From Roseovarius indicus (GTDB lineage Bacteria > Pseudomonadota > Alphaproteobacteria > Rhodobacterales > Rhodobacteraceae): a DNA stretch of 64,000 bases. The stretch covers positions 62,001 through 126,000 of the forward strand of contig NZ_CP031599.1 of assembly GCF_008728195.1 (NCBI RefSeq), given 5' to 3'. This document shows, one piece after another, positions 33,782 through 43,261 of the stretch. Numbering within the stretch: position 1 is the first letter of the stretch; each line of letters opens with the position of its first letter. The position numbers were made by a program, and so were the translations under genes. Under the pieces are notes generated by a model. It saw nothing but the letters and a program-made list of their open reading frames with translations. It made no database searches and was not told the origin of the DNA.

Positions 33782-33937
33782 CGCGGACAAGGATTCCAAT
33801 CTGACGCGGACAAGCATTCCGATTTAGCGCGGACAAGATTCCGGGGTTCGCGGACAAGATCGCGGAGCCCTTTGGCGGGGTGCTGAGCAATCACGTGGCG
33901 GGTAGCCTTTCGCTCTTTTGAGAGCGGGAGGGACCCA

Positions 33938-35467
33938 ATGGCGAGATTGCCGATGAGGAAGATCAGAGAAGCCTTGAGGCTGCGCGCAAGCGGCCTGACG
34001 ACCCGGGAGGTTGGCGACAGCATCGGCGTCGGCCGTACGTCGGTCAGCGAGTATGTCGGCCGGGCGGCGCGGGCGGGTTTGTCCTGGCCGCTGCCGGATG
34101 ATCTGACGGATGCTGCGCTGGAAGCGTTGTTGTTCCCGGTCCCACCGCCAGATGCAGCTACCACCTACCCGAAGCCGGACTGGGCGCATGTGCATAGCGA
34201 GTTGCGCAGGCCCGGAGTGACCCTGTCGCTGCTCTGGGAGGAATACCGGGAGGCGCATCCCAAGGGCTATGGCTACAGCCGTTTTTGCGAGCTTTACCGC
34301 CGCTGGGAGGGCAGGCTGGCCCCGGTGATGCGCCAGCATCATGTGGCGGGCGAAGCGCTTTACGTGGACTACGCCGGGCAAACCTTCGAGATAGTGGACC
34401 CCGAGACTGGTGAGGTGCGCCAGGCCGAGTTCTTTGTCGCAGCCCTCGGCGCGTCGAACCTGACCTATGCCGAAGCCACCTGGACACAAGGCCTGTCCGA
34501 CTGGATCGGCAGTCACACGCGAACCTTCGCATTCTTGGGCGGCGTGCCCACGACGGTGGTCTCGGACAATCTCAAATCCGGGGTCACCAAGGCCTGCTTC
34601 CACGATCCACAAATCAATCGCAGCTACGCCGACATGGCGGCACATTACGACACCGCCATCATCCCGGCCCGCCCGCGCAAGCCTCGCGACAAGGCCACAG
34701 TCGAGGTGGCCGTGCAGCTCGCGCAGAGGTGGATCCATGCGCGGCTGCGGAACCGGCGCTTTTCCTCGTTGGCGGAGTTGAACGCGGCGATCCGGGAGCT
34801 TCTGGAGCGCTTCAACAACCGGCGCACCCGTCATCTCGGGGCCAGCCGCCGGGAGCTGTTCGAACAGATCGAACGCCACGCCCTCCAGCCGCTTCCGCTG
34901 GAGCCATACGAGTTCGCGGAATGGCGCTGCCGCAAGGTGGGGCTCGACTACCACGTCGAGATCGACCGGCATTATTACTCGGTGCCCCACACCCTGCTGA
35001 AGGCCGAGGTCTGGGCGCGCATCACCAGTCGGACTATCGAGATATTCCATAAAGATCAGCGCGTTGCCTCGCATGTCCGGACATCGGGCAACCGCAAGCA
35101 CACTACGGTGATGGATCACATGCCGTCCAATCACCGAGCCTATGCCGATTGGACCCCGGAGCGCCTGTGCCGGTGGGCGTCCAAGGTCGGCCCCAACACG
35201 GCATCCCTCGTCGAGGTCATCATGCGCGAACGCAAACACCCCGTGCAGGGGTTCCGCGCCTGCCTGGGCATCCTGCGGTTGTCCAAGGGATACGCGGCAA
35301 CCGAGTTTGAAGCGGCCGCAAATTACGCGCTCACCATCGGCGCCCATTCCTACGGCTCCCTGCAATCCATCCTGAAGAACAAGAGATATCGCCGGGCCCC
35401 GGATCGGCCCGCAGAGGAACCGGCGATCACCCACCCCAACATTCGCGGCGCCGATTATTTCCACTGA
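33938..35467 (+). CDS. istA: IS21-family transposase IstA (copy A)
   Basis: The 509-residue protein has an N-terminal HTH (RASGLTTREVGDSIGVGRTS) and a DDE integrase core: YVDYAGQTFEIVD, VVSDNLKSGV and KPRDKATVEVAVQ. The C-terminal IstA region includes YYSVPHTLL. It appears intact and is followed 12 bases later by istB. Confidence 0.95.
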   Translation: MARLPMRKIREALRLRASGLTTREVGDSIGVGRTSVSEYVGRAARAGLSWPLPDDLTDAALEALLFPVPPPDAATTYPKPDWAHVHSELRRPGVTLSLLWEEYREAHPKGYGYSRFCELYRRWEGRLAPVMRQHHVAGEALYVDYAGQTFEIVDPETGEVRQAEFFVAALGASNLTYAEATWTQGLSDWIGSHTRTFAFLGGVPTTVVSDNLKSGVTKACFHDPQINRSYADMAAHYDTAIIPARPRKPRDKATVEVAVQLAQRWIHARLRNRRFSSLAELNAAIRELLERFNNRRTRHLGASRRELFEQIERHALQPLPLEPYEFAEWRCRKVGLDYHVEIDRHYYSVPHTLLKAEVWARITSRTIEIFHKDQRVASHVRTSGNRKHTTVMDHMPSNHRAYADWTPERLCRWASKVGPNTASLVEVIMRERKHPVQGFRACLGILRLSKGYAATEFEAAANYALTIGAHSYGSLQSILKNKRYRRAPDRPAEEPAITHPNIRGADYFH

Positions 35468-35479
35468 GAAAGGATACAC

Positions 35480-36250
35480 ATGCTTGATCATCCAACCCAC
35501 GACCTGCTGCGCCAGCTCAAGCTGGACGGCATGGCGGACGCTTTCACCGAACTGCAATCCCAGGACAGCGCCGCCGACATGGGCCATGCCGAATGGCTCG
35601 GCCTCCTGATCGACCGGGAGGTGGCGAACCGCACGACCAAGCGGTTCCAGTCCCGGCTGCGCGCCGCCAAGCTTCGTCACGGTGGCGCTTGCGTCGAAGA
35701 TGTCGATTTCCGCGCCGCGCGCCGCCTCGACAAGGCTTTGTTCCAACAGCTCGCCGCTGGCCGATGGATCAAGGAAAAGCGCAACCTGCTGATCACCGGC
35801 CCCTGTGGGGTCGGCAAAACTTGGTTGGCCTGCGCCTTGGGACAAAGAGCCTGCCGCGACAACGCCACCGTGATCTACAAGCGCCTGCCGAGGCTGTTTT
35901 CGGAACTGCAACTGGCGCATGACGATGGACGCTTCCCACGCATGTTCCGCCAGCTTGTCAAAGCGGACTTGCTCATTCTCGACGACTGGGGGCCGGAACG
36001 CATGACCGCGCCACAGCGCCGGGATATGATGGAAATCATCGAGGATCGATACGGGTCCGGCGCAACGCTGGTCACAAGCCAGCTGCCGGTCGATGCCTGG
36101 CACAACATCATCGACGAACCGACTTTCGCGGACGCTATCCTGGATCGCCTGATCCACAATGCGCACAGATTGCCTCTCGATGGCCCGTCGATGCGCAAGA
36201 CCCGCGATGCCCCCGCGACCAAAACCGTTGACGAACAAACCGACACCTGA
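35480..36250 (+). CDS. istB: IS21-family helper ATPase IstB (copy A)
   Basis: The 256-residue AAA+ protein has Walker A GPCGVGKTWLAC and Walker [11 protein letters not shown], with the characteristic SQLPVDAWH and ADAILDRLIHNAHR near the end. AAAGGA precedes the ATG. It assembles with IstA and target DNA during transposition. Intact. Confidence 0.95.
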   Translation: MLDHPTHDLLRQLKLDGMADAFTELQSQDSAADMGHAEWLGLLIDREVANRTTKRFQSRLRAAKLRHGGACVEDVDFRAARRLDKALFQQLAAGRWIKEKRNLLITGPCGVGKTWLACALGQRACRDNATVIYKRLPRLFSELQLAHDDGRFPRMFRQLVKADLLILDDWGPERMTAPQRRDMMEIIEDRYGSGATLVTSQLPVDAWHNIIDEPTFADAILDRLIHNAHRLPLDGPSMRKTRDAPATKTVDEQTDT

Positions 36251-36356
36251 GATGTCAAATCAAACGCTCAGCATCCCGCGCGAACTTTGTCCGCGCACCC
36301 CGGAATGACTGTCCGCGTGCCGTTGGAATGGCTGTCCGCGAAGCCCGGAATGCGCA

Positions 36357-37008
36357 CACAACGTCGCGGCATTAAGGTTCAACCCTGCCTCCGATAATCA
36401 TGTTTCGTCGACGGAAGAGGGACAGAGTATCTGCACTCGCTGATACGGAACAGTGAACGGCGTTTAGAGGGCCCCATAACTCGCTTAATCCCGGATCATA
36501 CGGCGGGTCGGGGATTTTTTGTGCCGGGACGAACCGACAGACTTGGAGGGTTGGTGCGGACGAGGGCCTGCATATACGGCCACATAAAGGTGACTTTCAA
36601 GTGTATCAATTTCGCAACAAATTGGCGAGACTTGCAAAACCCGTTGTTGTGCGCAGTCGCGCTGGCGAGCGACAAAACCTCGCCTGGCGTTCCATCCCCA
36701 AGCAACGGCAGGCGGTAGGTTCTCCCTGCCTCGCTGGCGTGTTCTTTCTGCCTGTCCGAAAGGATGCGCCAGCGAAACCCCGGATGCCTTTGATGTTGGC
36801 CAGTGCGGCTGGGTGATGACATGACACCCAGCAGCCGGTTTTTACGGGAAAGGCGAAAGTACACATACCCTATGGGTTGCCAAGTCGTCGCGGGGTGATG
36901 CAGCCTGCGCTTGAGGGAATGGTGCCTTCAATTCACAGCGTTGGCGCGCTGGACCCAGACCCTTTGGCGCGGGCCACCATCCAACATCCGATTGGGTGAG
37001 GGCCCGCG
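36357..37008. other. Gene-free stretch between two IS21 elements
   Basis: About 650 bases between IS21 copy A and a small gene. Several short frames exist on both strands; none shows a family pattern or ribosome site. A GC-rich segment followed by a run of T at 36505-36525 (GGGGATTTTTT) could be the residue of a terminator. Probably decayed DNA. Confidence 0.4.
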
Positions 37009-37182
37009 TCAGCTTCTTGGCTGGTGCCGGTCGATCCAATACTGTGCCTTCTGCCTTGAATCGAAGAGCGGACGTTCGCCCGAATGATGTTCCTGGCCGT
37101 CGATGATATCGACTACTTCGAACAGCATGATGAGACGCCCCTCGGGGTCTTTCTTCGCATTGCGCTTAATTTGATAGGCCAT
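37009..37182 (-). CDS. Small hypothetical protein (57 residues)
   Basis: The product MAYQIKRNAKKDPEGRLIML continues FEVVDIIDGQEHHSGERP and ends YWIDRHQPRS. The alternation of charged and hydrophobic residues looks like a real small beta-alpha fold, but I recognise no family. The ATG at 37182 is the likeliest start, though no strong ribosome site precedes it. It lies just left of IS21 copy B. Confidence 0.4.
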   Translation of the reverse strand: MAYQIKRNAKKDPEGRLIMLFEVVDIIDGQEHHSGERPLFDSRQKAQYWIDRHQPRS

Positions 37183-37274
37183 TTGGGAAGCAGTAGCAGG
37201 GCGTACATTTGATGGACAACCGGAAAGCGGGGACATTTTCAAATGCCACCATCCTACTGTCTGGCTCGGGATCA

Positions 37275-37279
37275 GTATC
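37275..37279 (+). repeat. Target-site duplication, left of IS21 copy B
   Basis: GTATC occurs directly outside both ends of the element (here and at 39918-39922). Confidence 0.7.
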
Positions 37280-37379
37280 TGCGGATTTCAGAATTACCGG
37301 ACAGCGATTACGCTAATTCCCGGACAGCCATTTCAGTAATTCCCGGACAGTTCGGGCGCGGCTGATCCTCTGCCTGTGG

Positions 37380-38162
37380 TCATGTTTCGGTTTGCATCGT
37401 TTCTGTGTTTTCGGCGTGGGTCAAGTTTCTGTTTTGATCTGCTCTTCGCATGCTGTCTCCCTTGAGGTCGATGCGGTGTGCGTTGTGGACGATCCGGTCG
37501 AGGATGGCGTCGGCGATTGTTGGTTCGCCGATCATGTCATGCCAGCCCGAGACGGGCAGCTGGGCGGTGATGATGGTGGAGCGCCGCTGATAGCGCTCCT
37601 CGAACAGCTCGAGCAGGTCGAGCCTCTGCTGATCGGTCAGTCCGTGGGCCCCCCAGTCATCGAGAATGAGCAGTTGGACGCGGGCCAGTTTGTCGACCAG
37701 CTTTGGGAACCGCCCGTCGAGGCGGGCCATGGCCATGTCCTCGAAGAGCCGCGGCATGCGGACATAGAGGACGGAGTGATCGAGCCGGGCCGCTTGATGG
37801 CCGAAGGCGCAAGCCAGCCAGGTTTTGCCCGTGCCGGTCTGGCCGGTGAGGATAATCTGCTCCTTTGCCTTGATCCACGCGCCCTGTGCCAATGCGAGAA
37901 CCTGACGGCGGTCGAGGCCGCGGCTTGCGGTGAAGTTGACGTCTTCAATACAGGCGTCCGGGAAGCGCATCTTGGCGTTACGCAGCCGGTTGGCGAAGCG
38001 TTTGTCGGCCCTCGTCGAGGCTTCCCGATCAAGCATGAGCCCGAGCCATTCATTGCGATCGAGGGCTTGGCCCGGATCCTGGTCGGCGAGCGCCTTCCAG
38101 GCGTCGGCCATGCCTGTCAGGCCGAGCGCGGCCATCTGTTCGAGGGTGGGATGTGTCAGCAT
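37380..38162 (-). CDS. istB: IS21-family helper ATPase IstB (copy B)
   Basis: The 260-residue AAA+ protein has Walker [13 protein letters not shown] and Walker [12 protein letters not shown], with [15 protein letters not shown] and [14 protein letters not shown]. It follows istA by 24 bases on the minus strand. Intact. Confidence 0.95.
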   Translation of the reverse strand: MLTHPTLEQMAALGLTGMADAWKALADQDPGQALDRNEWLGLMLDREASTRADKRFANRLRNAKMRFPDACIEDVNFTASRGLDRRQVLALAQGAWIKAKEQIILTGQTGTGKTWLACAFGHQAARLDHSVLYVRMPRLFEDMAMARLDGRFPKLVDKLARVQLLILDDWGAHGLTDQQRLDLLELFEERYQRRSTIITAQLPVSGWHDMIGEPTIADAILDRIVHNAHRIDLKGDSMRRADQNRNLTHAENTETMQTET

Positions 38163-38186
38163 GTGATGATCCTTCTGTGCTGAGGG

Positions 38187-39740
38187 TTACTGGTAGTAGC
38201 CGGCGCCACGGATGTTGTCGTGGAGGGGTGTCGCGGTGATCGGGTCTGGCGGTTCCGGGGCCCGATCCAGTCCGGTGATCAGGATGGAGCGCACCGAGGT
38301 ATAGTTGACGGTTCCGACCGTCAGGGCGCGTTCGCAGGCGGCCTCCAGCCTGTCCGCCCCGAACTGCCGCTGCAGGCCGAGTACGCCGAGGGCCGATCGA
38401 TACCCCTGTTCGGGATGCGGCCTGTCGCGCATCAGACGTTCAACGAGCACGGCCGTGTGATAGCCGGTGCGGGCGGCCCGGCGGATGAGGCTTTCCGGCG
38501 TCATGCCGCCATGGCGCTGATGAGCCTTTGGCATATGTTCCTTGATGGTGGTGTGGCCGCCCCGGGGGCCGCGGCGGCGATGCACGGCCACCTGCTGGGT
38601 GTTGTGGAAGATCTCGATCATGCGGTGGGTCAGGCGCACATCGACCTGCCGGCCGATCAAGCGGTGCGGCACGGAATAGAAGCTATGGAGCACCTCGATA
38701 TGGTAGTCGGGATGCACCTTGGCCTGCTTCCATTCCGCGTACTCGAACGGCGTGTCGGGCAAGGGTCTCAGTGCGGCGCGTTCGATCTCTTCGAAAAGCT
38801 CCTGCCGCGAACGCCCCACCCGACGCATGGTCCGCGCATTGAGATCCTCGAGCAACTCGGCCATGGCCACGTTGAGCGCCTCGATGGAAAAGAATTGCCG
38901 GTTGCGCAGCCGGGCCAGGATCCAGCGCTCCACGATCAGCACTGCGCCCTCGACCTTGCCCTTGTCGCGGGGTTTGCGCGGCCGCGTGGGCAATACGGTC
39001 GTGTCGTAATGCGCCGCCATGTCGGAGAAGGTCTTGGTCACCGACGGCTCGAACCAGAGCGGCTTGGCCACGGCCGCCTTGAGATTGTCGCACACGATCG
39101 CCTTGGGCACCCCGCCGAAGAACTTCAGCGCGCGGACCTGGGCCTCGATCCAGTCAGGCAGCTTCTGGCTGAGGCTCGCCCATGCGAATGTATAGTTGGA
39201 TGCGCCGAGTACGGCGACGAAGATCTGGGCGCGGTGCTCCTGACCTGTCGCGGGGTCGATCACCGGGATGGTATGGCCCGCATAGTCGGTCTGCATCACC
39301 GCGCCGGCCTCATGGCGGTTGCGATAGCGAGGGCTGATCCGGTTCTCGAATGCCCTGTAGTGCTCGCAGAACCAGGTGTAGCCATAGCCGTCGGGATGCG
39401 CCGCCCGGTATTCCTCCCAGAGCAACGCCAGCGTCACGCCCTTGCGCTTCATCTCCGCGGCCATCTTCGGCCAGTCCGGTTCGGTCAGATCCCGGGGTGG
39501 GCGGCCAACGCGCTGGAACAGGACCTGCTTCAGCGTCACATCGCCATCCCGGCCCGGAGGAAGAGGCCAGCAACTCAGCCCCGCTTCCCGGGCCCGGTTC
39601 AGGTAGGTCGCCACCGTCGTCTTGCTGAGCTTCAGACGCGCGGCAACCTCACGCGCCGAAAGCCCTTGTTCATGCGTCAAACGCAGTATCGTTCGTATGT
39701 CTTGCACGGTCGTGCGCCTCGCTCGCTTCCGTCTCGGCAT
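38187..39740 (-). CDS. istA: IS21-family transposase IstA (copy B)
   Basis: The 517-residue protein has an N-terminal HTH (HEQGLSAREVAARLKLSKTT), DDE core segments MQTDYAGHTIPVID, IVCDNLKAAV and KPRDKGKVEGAV, and the C-terminal YSVPHRLIG segment. It looks intact. Confidence 0.95.
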   Translation of the reverse strand: MPRRKRARRTTVQDIRTILRLTHEQGLSAREVAARLKLSKTTVATYLNRAREAGLSCWPLPPGRDGDVTLKQVLFQRVGRPPRDLTEPDWPKMAAEMKRKGVTLALLWEEYRAAHPDGYGYTWFCEHYRAFENRISPRYRNRHEAGAVMQTDYAGHTIPVIDPATGQEHRAQIFVAVLGASNYTFAWASLSQKLPDWIEAQVRALKFFGGVPKAIVCDNLKAAVAKPLWFEPSVTKTFSDMAAHYDTTVLPTRPRKPRDKGKVEGAVLIVERWILARLRNRQFFSIEALNVAMAELLEDLNARTMRRVGRSRQELFEEIERAALRPLPDTPFEYAEWKQAKVHPDYHIEVLHSFYSVPHRLIGRQVDVRLTHRMIEIFHNTQQVAVHRRRGPRGGHTTIKEHMPKAHQRHGGMTPESLIRRAARTGYHTAVLVERLMRDRPHPEQGYRSALGVLGLQRQFGADRLEAACERALTVGTVNYTSVRSILITGLDRAPEPPDPITATPLHDNIRGAGYYQ

Positions 39741-39917
39741 GATCCCTCCCGGTCCTGTTCAAGACCGGCAGAATGCCGTGACGGCGCAGGCGATGACCAA
39801 CCGTCCCCGAGCCTCCCCGGAGCTGTCCGGGAATTAGCGAAATCCCTGTCCGGGATTTACCGAAACGCTTGTCCGGGAATTACTGAAATCCGTGTCCGGG
39901 AATTTGCGAAACCCGCA

Positions 39918-39922
39918 GTATC
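39918..39922 (+). repeat. Target-site duplication, right of IS21 copy B
   Basis: Second copy of GTATC, directly after the right inverted repeat. Confidence 0.7.
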
Positions 39923-40024
39923 TGCATCTTTCACAACGATCAAATGCCCAGTGAACCAAAAGACCACATCACAGCGTTCATGGAAATCGGTCGGGCCGCA
40001 ATTTCTTTTAAGCATGACTTGGAG

Positions 40025-40168
40025 TTAGGGGCCGGCATTATATTCGTTTTCTTCCCGGAGTTGATAAATTCCCGCGACAGCTTCGGGAATCTGCCTGGCG
40101 TCTGCATCCAGGGTCTCGGCGAGTTCTTCCTCTGGAATACCCGTCGCTGAGTTGCCTTGATCGTCCAT
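40025..40168 (-). CDS. Possible small protein (47 residues)
   Basis: The minus strand encodes MDDQGNSATGIPEEELAETL, then DADARQIPEAVAGIYQLREE and a stop. The acidic amphipathic pattern looks protein-like, and the frame stays open about 10 codons upstream of this ATG. There is no clear ribosome site and no recognised family, so this is a weak call. It might be the tail of a gene disrupted elsewhere. Confidence 0.25.
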   Translation of the reverse strand: MDDQGNSATGIPEEELAETLDADARQIPEAVAGIYQLREENEYNAGP

Positions 40169-40303
40169 CAGCTGATCGGTGATCGGCGCACCCTTTTGCG
40201 AAGCTCACCTACGGCGCAGTGCTGTCCGGCATCAGGCATGCGTGATCATTGAGCGTGTTTTCCGCGATTTTACCGGCTACCCGATGAGAATGGCTCGCTC
40301 TCT

Positions 40304-40870
40304 TTATTGGCCCCAGTTGAATGCGATCTCGACCAGGATCCGCCGGCCCGTACCGTAGGTGTTGACACGGAAATCGACGATCATGTCCTGACCGCGCGTA
40401 TCGAATTCGTCTGCGCCCTTCACTCCCGGAAGGCCGATGGATAGGAGGTCTGGCAGGTACTGCATCAGCCGGTCGGCACTGTAATAGTCCCGAGCGTCGA
40501 GATGCGCCCTGATCCTGTCTTTGAATTGTGTTTCGATACTCTCGGTGTGGCCCGTCTCGATCGCCTCGATGGCCAGGGGTTCAGGGATCCCAAGGTCTTC
40601 GGCCGTTTTAAGGAATATGTCTTGGAAACTGGTTTCCGGTTTGACCCATACCGCCTTCAAAAAACTGTCGAAAGGGTTGGCGGATGTGTCCTCTAATCTT
40701 TCCGAGACAACACCGAAGAATTCGAGGGAAGGGTGATCGAACTCGTTGCGAAACTCCGCCTTGCAAAAGGCTTCGACGGCCTGGATGAGCGTTGCCATAT
40801 CGCAGTCCTGCGGCAGCGCGAAATCCGCTTCGTCCAGTAGCAGGCCCTTGTGCCTGAGGTCGTTTCCCAT
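40304..40870 (-). CDS. Hypothetical protein, 188 residues
   Basis: The start at 40870 (MGNDLRHKGLLLDEADFALP) has AAGGAG six bases upstream. The protein is acidic and mostly helical, ending with a beta-rich segment (VDFRVNTYGTGRRILVEIAF). No domain, signal peptide or membrane segment is recognised. It lies downstream of 40937-41518 on the same strand (66-base gap), so the two are probably co-transcribed. Confidence 0.65.
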   Translation of the reverse strand: MGNDLRHKGLLLDEADFALPQDCDMATLIQAVEAFCKAEFRNEFDHPSLEFFGVVSERLEDTSANPFDSFLKAVWVKPETSFQDIFLKTAEDLGIPEPLAIEAIETGHTESIETQFKDRIRAHLDARDYYSADRLMQYLPDLLSIGLPGVKGADEFDTRGQDMIVDFRVNTYGTGRRILVEIAFNWGQ

Positions 40871-40936
40871 TGTGTGCTCCTTGGGTGGTGTGTGTTGGAG
40901 GTTGAGGGGGCTTGGCGGTTGCCGCGGCCTTTTCGT

Positions 40937-41518
40937 TCAATGTCTGTCTGGCGTGAAGTCGAGGGGTGCGGCCTTTGCGCTGCGCGCAAGATGTTCAACC
41001 CGCGGAAGTTTCAGGCCGTCGCACGGCACGGACTCGGCGTGCAGGTAATCGAGCCAGCGCCGCACTGTTCTGTCGAACGGATCGTTGCGAGCGAGAAAGT
41101 CCTGCGTGCGATGAATGTCACGTGTGACAAGACACATCGTCGCTTCGGCGGTCCCATCGAGCTTTACTCTGAGGCTTTGGTTCAGGATGCCGATCGCGTC
41201 GGGAAAATACACCACCTCTATAGGACCATGGATCTGGCCTGACTGCAGCATGTTCTGGGCGCGAGGCAGGACGACCGTGGGAAGGTAGCGATCGTACGCA
41301 ATCGCGCGGGCGAATGCCCAGCATTTCTCCGCCTCGATGTCTGCCTTCATGATCAGAGGCCCCTTGTGCATGGATCTCCAGGTCTCCGGGTCGAGACGCT
41401 GGCTGGCGATTGCGTCGCTTGCTTGATCGAACGGGCCTCCCCCGATCACGTCTTCGATCACCTCAAGTGTATGATCTTCGTAGACGCGTCGGACGGGATG
41501 GATGGGCAGCAAAGTCAT
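40937..41518 (-). CDS. Hypothetical protein, 193 residues
   Basis: The product starts MTLLPIHPVRRVYEDHTLEV with GAGAGGA upstream. It appears to be a compact cytoplasmic protein with no recognised family, signal or membrane segment. Later segments include VVLPRAQNMLQSGQIHGPIE and RTVRRWLDYLH. It lies in the same leftward run as 40304-40870 and 41998-42390. Confidence 0.65.
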   Translation of the reverse strand: MTLLPIHPVRRVYEDHTLEVIEDVIGGGPFDQASDAIASQRLDPETWRSMHKGPLIMKADIEAEKCWAFARAIAYDRYLPTVVLPRAQNMLQSGQIHGPIEVVYFPDAIGILNQSLRVKLDGTAEATMCLVTRDIHRTQDFLARNDPFDRTVRRWLDYLHAESVPCDGLKLPRVEHLARSAKAAPLDFTPDRH

Positions 41519-41997
41519 TGCACGGTCCTCTCAAAAGGTATCAGTCAGGCTTGTTCATCGCCGAGCGAAGCAGTCGTCCCTGGCGTGTTCCCGGTCGGAT
41601 CCGCAGTTCATGGGTTGAACCGTGGACGTGCCTCCGGTTTCGAAATGGCTCCTCGCGCCCGCTGAACAGGAAATGGTACCGGTCCCGGGCTTTCGGAAAC
41701 CCGCCAAATGATGACGTGAAGCCCGCGGCGGTTGATCTCATTCGCGGTCGCAGCGCGCCCGCGACGGGACGGGGGCAAGAAATAAGGGGCACACCGCGGC
41801 CTGCCTGCCTCCCGTGGGCTGCCGTCGCGACTCGTGCGAATTGACCGCCGGTGGGCCATTGCAGGATGCTGTCCGTGAGACGCAATATCCGTCCGGACAA
41901 ATCTGGCTGACCAGCCGCAAAAAGAAGACGACAGCATTGTTTGGCGCCGAGAGCGGTGCAAAGCCGCTCTCAGTCTCCAATGACATCGGCGGCGCGC
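41519..41997. other. Intergenic stretch within the leftward gene run
   Basis: About 480 bases between two leftward hypothetical genes. Open frames here look like composition artefacts (arginine-rich, no ribosome sites). It may carry the promoter of the 41518 gene. Confidence 0.4.
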
Positions 41998-42390
41998 CTA
42001 TGTCGCATCGCCGTAACTCGCCATCACGAGCATGTTGCCCGCCACTGTGAACGGCAATTCGGAAGACCCCGTCACGATTTCGCAAACCGTGGACGCACCG
42101 AAAACGAGAGCCTCTGCGGCACTCTGGAACGGTTTGAACATGGGAGCAGTCATGCAGTCATTGTCGTAACCGCTACGTGGCTTGAATAGGATGTTCCAGA
42201 CCCAGCCGCCCGGCACTTTCTCGACCGTGAGATGGCTGAGATTTTCTCGTACGTAGGAGTCTCCATAGCCGATATCCGGCGTTTCTTCCGGCACAAGCCC
42301 TTTGTCTTCCAGGGCCTCGAGCAAGAGGTTCAGGAAGCAGTCTTCCAGAGCCGGATTGACGGGAAGTTCGCAAGTCTTGAGATTGAACAT
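41998..42390 (-). CDS. Small conserved hypothetical protein, paralogue of 33416-33781
   Basis: The 130-residue protein (MFNLKTCELPVNPALEDCFL) shares with the 33416 protein an N-terminal helix around LLEALEDKG, a GGWVWNILF strand and CEIVTGSSELPFTVAG. The pair defines a small family, apparently plasmid-associated, with no known function. It is transcribed away from the 42689 gene; a very strong inverted repeat lies between them. Confidence 0.65.
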   Translation of the reverse strand: MFNLKTCELPVNPALEDCFLNLLLEALEDKGLVPEETPDIGYGDSYVRENLSHLTVEKVPGGWVWNILFKPRSGYDNDCMTAPMFKPFQSAAEALVFGASTVCEIVTGSSELPFTVAGNMLVMASYGDAT

Positions 42391-42580
42391 TGGTGTCCTC
42401 TTGTTTCAAAAGCGGGCCTTCATGGCTGCTGAACGAGAGGTGTATCCGACGCCGTGCCGCCGGAAATCCGCCTCCGCATGACGTGGCGTCAACGGCGTTT
42501 GCTGCCAAATTGCTTCGGCGATGACGATCACGCTCCCGGCCAATGTCATGCGATAACTTTCGCATTCCAGCTTTTGGGCC

Positions 42581-42633
42581 TGCGCGGTCCCGGTCTGTGC
42601 GCTTGTTCGTGACGCACAGACCGGGACCGCGCA
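42581..42633. repeat. Perfect 21-bp inverted repeat with 11-base loop
   Basis: Left arm 42581-42601 (begins TGCGCGGTCCCGG) and right arm 42613-42633 (ends CCGGGACCGCGCA) are perfectly complementary over 21 bp, 22 if the next pair is counted. They are separated by CTTGTTCGTGA. It lies between divergent genes (42390 leftward, 42689 rightward), 56 bases before the rightward start, and has no T-run. It could be an operator, a cruciform or recombination site, or a 5'-leader hairpin of the 42689 gene. Confidence 0.85.
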
Positions 42634-42688
42634 GACCAATCGCGTGGGGACTTTCCGGCTTGCGTCTTTCCCAACAAAGGAGGCGTAT

Positions 42689-43261
42689 ATGCCGTTCGAC
42701 AAGTCCCTAAACCCGTCACATCCACGTCCTGCCACCTGGCAAGAGTCGCTGAGACGAGGTGACGTTCTTCAGTATTCATTCCCGCTCCAAAATGCCGATC
42801 AGAGCCGTGCTTCAAAGCCAGCTTCGTATCTTGTGCTGGACGTGTTTGAACGCGGCCGCTTGCGCTATGCAATGATGGCCCGGGGCACGTCTGAAGACGT
42901 GAAGTCCGGGAGAGCCTACGATGTCGATGTTCGTGAACCCGGTGCGCGCAGGACGGCCGGGCTGGATCAGCCGACGCGTTTCAATTGCGCGCGAACGGTC
43001 CTCCTTGGCCTCGATCACCCTGGATTCAAACCGAACACTAACACTGGCTCCCCTGTCATCGGTCAACTCGAAGGAGCTCTCGTGGCGCGGATGAACGCGG
43101 TACGGGCCCGGCTTCAAGCCGAAGCGGACATCGTCGCGGATGCTCGCGAGGAGCGTCGTCGCGAGGAACTGCGTTGGCGGCGCGAGGGAGGCGGTTTCCC
43201 GGAACGGAACCGCTCCCTGCGCGGCGCCATCGCAACTTTGGAAAAAGGATACACACGATGA
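42689..43261 (+). CDS. PemK/MazF-like fold protein (putative)
   Basis: The 190-residue protein starts at ATG 42689 after AAAGGAGG. Residues about 20-110 look like a PemK/MazF-type beta-barrel: LRRGDVLQYSFPL, ASYLVLDVFERGRLRYAMMA and RFNCARTVLLGL. A helical, arginine-rich tail follows. It resembles the 46922 protein in layout. The classic MazF catalytic residues cannot be confirmed by eye, so toxin activity is open. It overlaps the next gene (ATGA), which may be its partner. Confidence 0.55.
   Translation: MPFDKSLNPSHPRPATWQESLRRGDVLQYSFPLQNADQSRASKPASYLVLDVFERGRLRYAMMARGTSEDVKSGRAYDVDVREPGARRTAGLDQPTRFNCARTVLLGLDHPGFKPNTNTGSPVIGQLEGALVARMNAVRARLQAEADIVADAREERRREELRWRREGGGFPERNRSLRGAIATLEKGYTR

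Larger units (their letters stand above)
33765..36356 (+). mobile_element. IS21-family insertion sequence, copy A
   Basis: The element carries istA and istB in the usual order. The ends pair as TGCGCGCACCGGGGTAGCGC on the left and, inverted, TGCGCATTCCGGGCTTCGCG on the right. Each end has repeated GCGGACA motifs next to ATTCC, the multiple transposase sites typical of IS21 (four on the left between 33782 and 33870). I could not find a target duplication, so the exact ends carry a few bases of doubt and a flanking rearrangement is possible. Confidence 0.8.
37280..39917 (-). mobile_element. IS21-family insertion sequence, copy B (2638 bp)
   Basis: The ends read TGCGGATTTCAGAATTACCG on the left and, inverted, TGCGGGTTTCGCAAATTCCC on the right. 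A 5-bp duplication GTATC lies outside. Both ends carry repeats of TCCCGGACA-type sites (for example GTCCGGGAATTACTGAAA at 39870-39890). The element reads leftward with istA then istB. It is a different IS21 type from copy A; the protein sequences clearly differ. Confidence 0.88.

Noticed and set aside
36496..36864. Leftward frame of 122 codons between the IS21 elements
   Set aside because: It has no ribosome site and no protein-like pattern, and competing frames on the other strand are equally long.
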